A stretch of 42,246 nt of DNA from Flavobacteriales bacterium (GTDB lineage: Bacteria; Bacteroidota; Bacteroidia; UBA10329): positions 1-42,246 of the forward strand of contig WGMW01000043.1 of the NCBI GenBank assembly GCA_016124845.1, in the 5' to 3' direction. The position numbers and the translations under genes are program-made. Of the stretch, positions 36,018 through 42,246 are shown piece after piece (the first letter of the stretch is position 1; every line of letters starts with the position of its first letter). The notes below the pieces were generated by a model that saw only the letters and a list, made by a program, of their open reading frames with translations, was not told the DNA's origin and did no database searches.

Positions 36018-38066
36018 ATGAGACGAATAATAATTCTACTTACTCTACTTCCTTTTGCTGGCATGTCTCAGATAAGATGGCTGGATGATGGCAAACCTAT
36101 CGACCACCCTGAACCCATGCTACAGGCGGCCATGCAAGACCTTGATTCGCTGACGCAGGCGCAGGGCATTTCAATCACGTTACAGATAAAGGATGCCGAC
36201 ACCATTCCAGCAGGGCGCACCGTTACCTTCGCGGGCATTCACTTCGTGTATTATCCCGAACATCACTATCAATGGTCGGGAAGCTATCCCAACTACACAC
36301 TGACCTCCCAATCGGTTCAAGGGCTTACCTTCGGTATCTATGGCCTGCTTGATGAAGTGCTCGGGTTCCATTTTATCCATCCCAAGCAGACTATCCGACC
36401 CAATGAGGTGAAATGGCCACAGGAACTGAGCTACAGTTCCAGAGCGCGTTTTATGAAACATGGGTTTCATCTGCATACGCAGCACCCGTTGGAACTCACA
36501 GAACAGTTGCACAACCCCGACCTTCCCAATGCGTGGCCCGATGTGAAGGAATACATCGATTGGCTGGTGCGCAACCGACAGAACTACTGGGAATGGTGCC
36601 TCCTTCGCACCGTAGACATGGACAAATGGCAGCCGCATGCCAAGCGCATGGTCGACTACTCGCATCAGCGCGGACTGATGATAGGCATTGATGTATCGTT
36701 GCACATGATACAGCAGCGCACGTTCCAACTGTACAAAGGCTGGCCCAAGAGTTGGCGAAGCAAGGAAGAACAGCTCAAGCGCAGCTTGGCCGACCTCTAC
36801 TATGCCGAATGGGATTTCCTGAACGTGGAGTTCAATACGGCTGAGTTTGTGGGTGGTAAGGACAAACTGAAAACACGGTTGAAGAAGACCCTCATCACCA
36901 CCGCGCGCAACACGTACCACAGTAACATCATGGGGCGCAAGCATGTGGTAAGTGCGGAGAACATGGTAGGCGAACAGGCCGATGTTTTCAGCGCCAACGA
37001 CAGCATCGACCTGTACCGTGGCGTAGGCATCCATACGGTAATGATGTACAGTTTGGAGGATAGCGTGGCGCCTGTATATGAGAACAGGAACTTCCACCAC
37101 ATCTACAAGGATATGCTGCGCGGGAACAAGGTGCGCGAAGTGTGGTTCTATCCCGAAAGCGCCTATTGGGTAACGTACGACAACTCGGTGCCGATGCTGC
37201 TTCTTCCCTACCTCAGCGCACGGCTGAGCGACATTCTGCTGTGCCAAAAGGAGCATGTGCCGAACCACCTCACTTTCAGCAGCGGTTGGGAATGGGGCTA
37301 TTGGGCGGTTGATTGGAGCATTGCCCGTTGGAGTTGGAAAAGCACCTTCGATGGCAAGGAACATGCTCCCCAGCCGATGGAATGGGTCACTACCTTGGGT
37401 TATTCGGATGAAGTGAAAGAAAACCTGAACGAGCAATTGGCATTGCAGCATGAATACTTGGGAGACAGAAACCTGCTGCGTTTCATGTGTGCGCAAACGG
37501 TGACCGATGAGCTATCGTTGTTCCGTAAGCAGTTTGAGCCACGGCCCGACTATACCTTCAAATGGTTGCAGAACAGATCGGATGAGGGAACAAGAAATAG
37601 AATCAGGCAAATTGGATTGAAGGATCTTGGAGAGTTCTATGCAAGATCGAAGAACCTGAACAGCGAGTTGGCCATGATGGTGGACACGCTCCATCCCTCT
37701 CCTCTTTCTGACTACCTGCTTGCACTACAGGTTACAACCATGCGCGCCAAGCACCGCAATGCCACCATCAATGCCATGCTGGCGCATCGCGAAAAGCGCA
37801 TGGACGATAAGGCCGATTGGTTGCAGAAGGCCACAGACCTGCGACTACACACGCTGGGCGCGGTTCATAAATTGGAACTCAACTACAAGTACAACCCCGA
37901 ATACCTCTACACTGAGCGATTCAGCCATACCTCCTACCCTTATGGTTACCTCTATGCTCCGCATACGCTGCACTTCTGGAAACGGGAGGAACAGCAGAGC
38001 CGCAAAAACCGCTGGGGCTACAACTTTATGAGCATCTGGAAGGTGGGACGCATCATTGGGTTGTAA
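36018..38066 (+). CDS. Large exported protein, glycoside-hydrolase-like, family not recognised
   Basis: 682 residues with a signal peptide (MRRIIILLTLLPFAGMSQ). Residues about 50-130 resemble the alpha/beta domain that precedes the barrel in alpha-glucuronidase- and GH20-like enzymes (QGLTFGIYGLLDEVLGFHFI). Then come strands with motifs 'NYWEWCLL', GLMIGIDVSLHM, 'DFLNVEFNTAEF' and 'REVWFYPESAYWVTYDNS', consistent with a TIM barrel having acidic residues at strand ends. The C-terminal third is helical. I cannot name a family or a substrate. It follows the CDF gene by 29 bases, so the two may share a transcript. Confidence 0.7.
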   Translation: MRRIIILLTLLPFAGMSQIRWLDDGKPIDHPEPMLQAAMQDLDSLTQAQGISITLQIKDADTIPAGRTVTFAGIHFVYYPEHHYQWSGSYPNYTLTSQSVQGLTFGIYGLLDEVLGFHFIHPKQTIRPNEVKWPQELSYSSRARFMKHGFHLHTQHPLELTEQLHNPDLPNAWPDVKEYIDWLVRNRQNYWEWCLLRTVDMDKWQPHAKRMVDYSHQRGLMIGIDVSLHMIQQRTFQLYKGWPKSWRSKEEQLKRSLADLYYAEWDFLNVEFNTAEFVGGKDKLKTRLKKTLITTARNTYHSNIMGRKHVVSAENMVGEQADVFSANDSIDLYRGVGIHTVMMYSLEDSVAPVYENRNFHHIYKDMLRGNKVREVWFYPESAYWVTYDNSVPMLLLPYLSARLSDILLCQKEHVPNHLTFSSGWEWGYWAVDWSIARWSWKSTFDGKEHAPQPMEWVTTLGYSDEVKENLNEQLALQHEYLGDRNLLRFMCAQTVTDELSLFRKQFEPRPDYTFKWLQNRSDEGTRNRIRQIGLKDLGEFYARSKNLNSELAMMVDTLHPSPLSDYLLALQVTTMRAKHRNATINAMLAHREKRMDDKADWLQKATDLRLHTLGAVHKLELNYKYNPEYLYTERFSHTSYPYGYLYAPHTLHFWKREEQQSRKNRWGYNFMSIWKVGRIIGL

Positions 38067-38212
38067 TTGGTTGACGGTTGACAGTAGGGCTGTTCGAGTA
38101 GCGAGGCGTTCTCACTGCCGAAGGCGGAAAACTGACCGTATCTATTTCCGAACAAGTCACTGCATAGAGACTTCTGCGAGCGCGGGGGAAGCGGGCATCA
38201 TTGACGCTGCAT

Positions 38213-38629
38213 CTATTTCATCACCAATATTTTCCGTTTTGTTTCAACATCCCCATTCTCAAAATATTGAACCAGAATTGTATCGATATTTGTGGTGTCG
38301 GCATTATAAAATTCGAGGTCTGAAATACCCGTGTTCAGGTTTCTGAACGTCTGTTTATTATCGGCAAAGTCAGGAATGACCCAATTCTGCGGTTTGGAAC
38401 AATACCATGGGTCTCCGCTTACGAGTGTCAGTTCAATTTTCACGGAACCACCCTCTGGTGTGACAGCCGTCATAGAACTCTTCTGATCGGTCGTAATGAA
38501 CGTGTCTACCCCAAAGAGAATATTTGTGCCGTAATTTCCGGTATCAGGGTATTGAATACTGATGTCAGGAAATTCCTTCTTGCAACTGCAAAATACCAAA
38601 ATGATCAGGATGAGACCCAGATGTTTCAT
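38213..38629 (-). CDS. Small lipoprotein of unknown function
   Basis: 138 residues from the ATG at 38629 (a GTG at 38638 is also possible). Lipobox FCSC followed by KKEF. The body is beta-rich (VKIELTLVSGDPWYCSK) with two Cys that could pair; nothing is recognisable. A MITE-like repeat lies 51 bases upstream. Its start is therefore probably transcribed from, or near, that repeat. Confidence 0.75.
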   Translation of the reverse strand: MKHLGLILIILVFCSCKKEFPDISIQYPDTGNYGTNILFGVDTFITTDQKSSMTAVTPEGGSVKIELTLVSGDPWYCSKPQNWVIPDFADNKQTFRNLNTGISDLEFYNADTTNIDTILVQYFENGDVETKRKILVMK

Positions 38630-38680
38630 GTGTTTCACTATTTGTTAATTAGAAATCTCCCATTAAACTGGCTTCTGTTT

Positions 38681-38820
38681 CCGCTAAAGATAATGCGTTA
38701 GAAACTACCGTCCGTTACCTCCTTTGTCGGTGAGCTCCCGTTGGTCGGTTCGCCATGCACGGATAGCGCAGAACTGAACTGAGACCGATTGACGCACCGT
38801 CACAAGCATTAGGTTTAGCG
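38681..38820 (+). repeat. MITE-like repeat, copy 1
   Basis: 140 bp. The second copy is at 41993-42123. Ends are inverted: CGCTAAAGATAATGC (38682-38696) against the reverse complement of GCATTAGGTTTAGCG (38806-38820), 13 of 15 matching. Shared core includes CCTCCTTTGTCGGTGAGCTC and TTCGCCATGCACGGA. No ORF fits inside. Confidence 0.8.
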
Positions 38821-38873
38821 TGCTTTGAATCGGCTGACCATTATTAATGATTCAGCAGCGATTACTGAGCATA

Positions 38874-39338
38874 CTAATCTACGCGCTCATTCCACTCCTT
38901 CTGTATCTTCTTCATTTTTAAGAAATAGGGAATCAGAAAAAACAGCTCTAAGCGGAAGTTGAACTCGAAACCATGACTATTGAGAAACGGAAGCACCACC
39001 GTTACCACAGCGCAAATGGCAATTCCTATGACCGCATCAATAATGGCCAATTGCACCGCCCAATCGCGTTCTGTCCAGAGGCCAAAGCCCACCACACCCT
39101 TAAGCGCAAATAAGGACGTCAATAAAAATCCGAGAACGGATATGGGCTGCGGGGTTTCAATCCCGTAGAGGGAGAGGCTGAATGAAGTGCCCATTGCCCC
39201 AAGTATAAGACCGAACGGTGAAAGAACCCCAAAAACCATGAATACCCAGATAAAAAACTTGATCCACACAGGTAAAAGGTCGCGTCTTCTTTGATACGAA
39301 CCTTCGAATTGATCATCATCCAGAATAGTTTCACTCAT
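38874..39338 (-). CDS. Membrane protein of unknown function
   Basis: 154 residues with an acidic N-terminus (SETILDDDQFEGSYQRRRD) and about four membrane segments (WIKFFIWVFMVFGVLSPFGL, ISVLGFLLTSLFALKGVVG, QLAIIDAVIGIAICAVVTVV, and one near LELFFLIPYFLK), ending with a basic KMKKIQKEW. No motif identifies a function. The element-like sequence TATCTTAGCGG, read leftward, lies about 25 bases upstream of the start. Confidence 0.75.
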   Translation of the reverse strand: MSETILDDDQFEGSYQRRRDLLPVWIKFFIWVFMVFGVLSPFGLILGAMGTSFSLSLYGIETPQPISVLGFLLTSLFALKGVVGFGLWTERDWAVQLAIIDAVIGIAICAVVTVVLPFLNSHGFEFNFRLELFFLIPYFLKMKKIQKEWNERVD

Positions 39339-39469
39339 TGGTATTTATTTTTTGCGGCTTTTTCCGCTAAGATAGTGGGTTATTTATGGCCCGGTGCACC
39401 AATTTGTATCGTTTCCTGTTGGCTGGTATACGGTTATGAGCGTATCACAGCCTAAAATCTGCAAACACT

Positions 39470-41977
39470 TCAGGTAGACCCTTGTGGTCTGAGAGAGATT
39501 CGCTGACCGATCTTCTTAAAAACCTCCAACACGGCAAGCATGACCATTGCCCCAATGATGGCCGAAGCAAAATGCGCATACCCTGGAAACTCGAAACTGA
39601 AAATATGCTGCAATACAGGGACAAGGGTGGTGAGCAGTAGCATGGCCAACGCTACCACGGAGATAATGATCACCGCTATGTTCTTTTCCTTGAACACGGA
39701 GATGAAACTCCTTGTATCAGACAGCGATGTAAAGATCAAGAAGACATTGCCGATGATCAGTGATGAAAATGCAATGACCCTGACCTCGCCATCTGTATGT
39801 CCTTCATTTATGGAAAGGAAATAAACGATCAACACCATACCAAGTAGCATGAATCCTTTGAGGATGCTGAAAACCATTTTACGCCAACCGAAGAAAAGTT
39901 CGTCCGGTTTACGTGGCGGGCGGTTCATAATGCTCTTTTCTTCCTGTTCCGACTCAAAGGCGATGGAACATACCGGGTCAATGATGAGCTCCATGAAAAC
40001 GATGTGTAGCGGCATTAACAGAACAGGCAACCAAGCAAAAAATGCTGGCAGTAGCACAAGACCTATGATGGGTATGTGTATCGCCACAATGTATGACATC
40101 GCCTTTTGAAGGTTGTCAAAGATCCTTCTACCCGAGCGTATGGCCTGAACGATGGATGCGAAGTTGTCATCGAGCAATACCAATGACGATGCTTCTCGGG
40201 CAACATCCGTTCCCTTGAGTCCCATGGCCACACCGATGTCTGCCGCTTTAAGTGCAGGCGCATCATTCACGCCATCCCCTGTCATGGCCACTATCTCTCC
40301 CTTGCTCTTCAAGGCTCGGACTATCTGTAGTTTCTGCTCAGGAACTATTCTTGCAAATACACGCGTGTGATTGACCCTTTCCTTCAGTTCATTCTCATTC
40401 AATAAGGCCAGTTCTGGACCTGTAAGCACCTTTCCATCATACTGCAGACCGATCTGCTTGGCAATGCTGTTGGCCGTTGCAGGATAGTCGCCCGTTATCA
40501 TGACCACCTTTATGCCTGCCTCTCTGCACTGAGCAATGGCCTGAGGAACTTCTGGGCGTATGGGGTCCTCAAACGCCACCAGTCCCATGAATGTGAACTG
40601 GAGTCCGCTCTGCGTTTTAGGAAGATCGATAGTGGGATGTACTCCCATTGCGGAGGCCAGAACCCGATAACCGCTCTCTGCCATCTGCTGAACAACATCG
40701 GTATAACGGACCTTTTCCGCTTCTGGCAGGTTGCAGAGGGCAAACACGGCCTCTGGAGCGCCTTTACAGTAAGCTTCGGCCGTGCTGTTCTGAAGATTGG
40801 CATATACCCGCGTCATGGCAAAGAGTTCTTTGCTTAACGGGTATTCTTTAATGAAGGTGGCAGGCTCTGGCCCGTCCTTGCTGCCAAAGTCATTGGCAAT
40901 GGCCTTTTCCATCGGGTCGATGGAGTTGGGAGCGGAAGCATAATGGAGTACCCGTACCAGTTCGCGAACGCTTTCGGAATCATTTCCACAGTCTGCCTTG
41001 GCACGGTAAGCGCCATTGCAATACAATGCCGCAATGGCCATTCGGTTCTGTGTAATGGTTCCCGTTTTATCGCTGCACAGGACAGTGGCCGAACCAAGTG
41101 TTTCGATGGCCGATGGCTTTCGGGTAAGAACCTCGTTCTTGGAAAGACGCCACGCGCCCAGCGCAAGGAAAATGGTAAGCACTACTGGAAACTCCTCGGG
41201 CAATAAGGCCATGGCCGCAGCAAGCCCGTTGAGCAGGGCGCTCAGTATGTTGCCACGTGTAAAATAGAACGCGGCTATGACCCCTACGCTTATTACCGCT
41301 CCAAACATGAACAGATTACGTATAAGCACCTTCATCTCGCGCTGCAAGCGGGTACTGTCCTGCTCTATGGACTGCAATGACCTGCCTATTTTGCCGAATT
41401 GGGTTTCCATGCCCGTATACCGAACCTTGGCAGATCCTTTTCCCTGCACCACCAGTGTTCCACTGAACACTTCATGCTGGCCATCCGTGGTCTGTGAGGT
41501 GGCCGATTTCACCACGGGAATCGATTCTCCCGTCAGCAGCGACTCATCCACCGTCAGGTTATTGCTTTCAAGTACCACCGCATCGGCAGGAACACGGTCG
41601 CCTTCGTGCAGTATCACCACATCATCGGGTACCACTTCCCTGCCTGCAATGCGCGTTTCGGTACCGTCACGTACTACCAAGGCCCTTGGCGATGACAGCT
41701 GCCGCAATGCCTCCAACGATTGCTCTGTTTTACGATGCTGATAGAAGGTGATGAAAATGATGACGAATACCCAGCAAAGCAGGATGATACCTTCTGAAAA
41801 ATCGCCCAGAAGCAGGTAGATGGCCCCACAACCGAGCAGGAGGATGAACATGGGTTCTTTGATCACCTCCAACGCGATCTGCCAAACGCTTTTGGGCTTT
41901 GCAGATGGCAATTCGTTATAGCCATGTTGCTTAAGCCGTTGTGCCGCGGCCTCGCTTGTCAGTCCCTGTTCCTTCAT
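39470..41977 (-). CDS. Cation-translocating P-type ATPase (P2-like)
   Basis: 835 residues. Actuator loop TGES (149-152), phosphorylated Asp303 in CSDKTGTITQ, TM4 motif PEEFP (260-264) in place of the PEGLP of Ca2+ pumps, nucleotide region 'KGAPEAV', MITGDYPATA, and MTGDGVNDAPALK with the hinge. TM5/6 region: MELIIDPVCSIAFESEQEE. These features suit the P2-type ATPases; the ion cannot be named (Ca2+, Mg2+ and others are all possible). The TM4 PEEFP is common to related bacterial proteins as I recall. A MITE-like copy begins 16 bases upstream of the ATG. Confidence 0.93.
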   Translation of the reverse strand: MKEQGLTSEAAAQRLKQHGYNELPSAKPKSVWQIALEVIKEPMFILLLGCGAIYLLLGDFSEGIILLCWVFVIIFITFYQHRKTEQSLEALRQLSSPRALVVRDGTETRIAGREVVPDDVVILHEGDRVPADAVVLESNNLTVDESLLTGESIPVVKSATSQTTDGQHEVFSGTLVVQGKGSAKVRYTGMETQFGKIGRSLQSIEQDSTRLQREMKVLIRNLFMFGAVISVGVIAAFYFTRGNILSALLNGLAAAMALLPEEFPVVLTIFLALGAWRLSKNEVLTRKPSAIETLGSATVLCSDKTGTITQNRMAIAALYCNGAYRAKADCGNDSESVRELVRVLHYASAPNSIDPMEKAIANDFGSKDGPEPATFIKEYPLSKELFAMTRVYANLQNSTAEAYCKGAPEAVFALCNLPEAEKVRYTDVVQQMAESGYRVLASAMGVHPTIDLPKTQSGLQFTFMGLVAFEDPIRPEVPQAIAQCREAGIKVVMITGDYPATANSIAKQIGLQYDGKVLTGPELALLNENELKERVNHTRVFARIVPEQKLQIVRALKSKGEIVAMTGDGVNDAPALKAADIGVAMGLKGTDVAREASSLVLLDDNFASIVQAIRSGRRIFDNLQKAMSYIVAIHIPIIGLVLLPAFFAWLPVLLMPLHIVFMELIIDPVCSIAFESEQEEKSIMNRPPRKPDELFFGWRKMVFSILKGFMLLGMVLIVYFLSINEGHTDGEVRVIAFSSLIIGNVFLIFTSLSDTRSFISVFKEKNIAVIIISVVALAMLLLTTLVPVLQHIFSFEFPGYAHFASAIIGAMVMLAVLEVFKKIGQRISLRPQGST

Positions 41978-41992
41978 TTTGCCCAGCTGTTG

Positions 41993-42123
41993 CCGCTAAA
42001 GATAATGCGTTAGAAACTGCTGTCCGGTACCTCCTTTGTCGGTGAGCTCTCTTCGGTCGGTTCGCCATGCACGGACAGCGCAGAATGGAACTGACGCACC
42101 GTCCTAAGCATTAGATTTTAGCG
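41993..42123 (+). repeat. MITE-like repeat, copy 2
   Basis: 131 bp, same orientation as copy 1. Ends: CGCTAAAGATAATGC (41994-42008) and GCATTAGATTTTAGCG (42108-42123), inverted with a one-base insertion. Compared with copy 1, a ten-base stretch (around 38779-38789) is missing here. Inner arms GCTGTCCG and CGGACAGC pair, so the element can fold on itself. Confidence 0.8.
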
Positions 42124-42246
42124 GGTGTGCCCGTTGCACAACCCAAATATACCTGTTGAAAACTCAGTTTTCCATGATCTTGACTTTTTGCGCGGTCGGT
42201 CCGACCTTCGGTAGATGCAAGGCAAGAAGAAGTATTCGGAGAAGCT
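42124..42246 (+). mobile_element. Left end of a probable IS1182-like insertion sequence (truncated by window)
   Basis: Between the repeat and the transposase start lie inverted repeats: GGGTGTGC-CCGTT-GCAC-a-ACCC (42123-42144), GAAAACT-C-AGTTTTC (42158-42172) and GGTCGG-t-CCGACC (42194-42206). The exact IS end is not determined; the first of these is the candidate terminal region. Confidence 0.45.
42215..42246 (+). CDS. IS1182-family transposase, first codons only
   Basis: ATG at 42215 begins MQGKKKYSEK and runs off the window. Transposases of the IS1182 family in Bacteroidota start MQGKK-x-Y-x-EKLF, as I recall. A GACCTTCG box lies four bases before the ATG. Only ten residues are visible, so the family call is provisional. 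Confidence 0.5.
   Translation, partial: MQGKKKYSEK

Noticed and set aside
36180-37496. Long leftward open frame opposite the large exported protein gene (438 codons)
   Set aside because: It lies wholly inside the rightward gene, which has a signal peptide and coherent domain pattern; the reverse frame gives a His/Val-rich product typical of an antisense shadow.
38067-38212. 146-base gap between the large exported protein and the lipoprotein gene
   Set aside because: I see no gene, RNA, terminator or copy of the repeat there.

Overview
The window is chromosomal DNA of a member of the Bacteroidota, most likely of the Flavobacteriales kind. Four things point there: a PorD-type type IX secretion (T9SS) protein together with a secreted enzyme carrying a T9SS C-terminal sorting domain; a SusC-like TonB receptor opening with a carboxypeptidase-regulatory-like domain; -7 promoter boxes of the TAnnTTTG type and few Shine-Dalgarno sequences; and the order bamD-rpoZ-coaC/coaB-porD-recN. 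I cannot assign a genus from the sequence alone.

Layout. 1-4.1 kb: the end of a conserved Bacteroidota protein, then a leftward operon (small membrane protein, TonB-dependent receptor, lipoprotein) whose promoter spacer is filled by a perfect palindrome. 4.1-9.9 kb: a rightward housekeeping block (bamD, RNA polymerase omega, CoaC and CoaB as two overlapping genes, porD, recN, fabI). 10-12.6 kb: clpC, convergent with fabI across a bidirectional terminator nested in a longer inverted repeat, and divergent from gyrA. 12.8-20.8 kb: gyrA, a TPR protein, a sulfatase, an amidase and a fatty acid hydroxylase/sterol desaturase family protein. 20.8-27.5 kb: a long leftward run (DUF72 protein, cytochrome P450, SF2 helicase, YceI-like lipoprotein, nitronate monooxygenase-like protein, acidic-tailed protein, exported DUF6134-like protein). 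27.7-32 kb: a small membrane protein, a T9SS-exported PI-PLC-like enzyme, a PA0069-type radical SAM protein, and a SpoIIE-type phosphatase coupled to a STAS-like protein. 32-38 kb: an ABC-F ATPase, an Ala/Lys-rich exported protein, a tandem universal stress protein, a cation diffusion facilitator and a large exported glycoside-hydrolase-like protein. 38-42.2 kb: an accessory end with two short lipoprotein/membrane genes, a P-type ATPase, two copies of a 130-140 bp repeat with terminal inverted repeats (MITE-like), and the first codons of an IS1182-like transposase.

The most notable observations are these. (1) The MITE-like repeat pair, whose gene-proximal ends sit just upstream of start codons and resemble a -7 box. 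(2) A recurrent arrangement of -7 box, about five bases, then the start codon, which predicts leaderless mRNAs. (3) A TonB-operon promoter with a 15-bp palindrome inside a 21-bp spacer. (4) An in-frame stop codon near the start of the SpoIIE phosphatase gene. (5) CoaBC encoded as two overlapping ORFs. (6) An ABC-F protein in which the two halves of one composite ATP site are both degenerate. (7) A 682-residue exported protein that I cannot place in a known family. No CRISPR array, tRNA or rRNA was seen, and no stretch over 300 bases lacks a gene.
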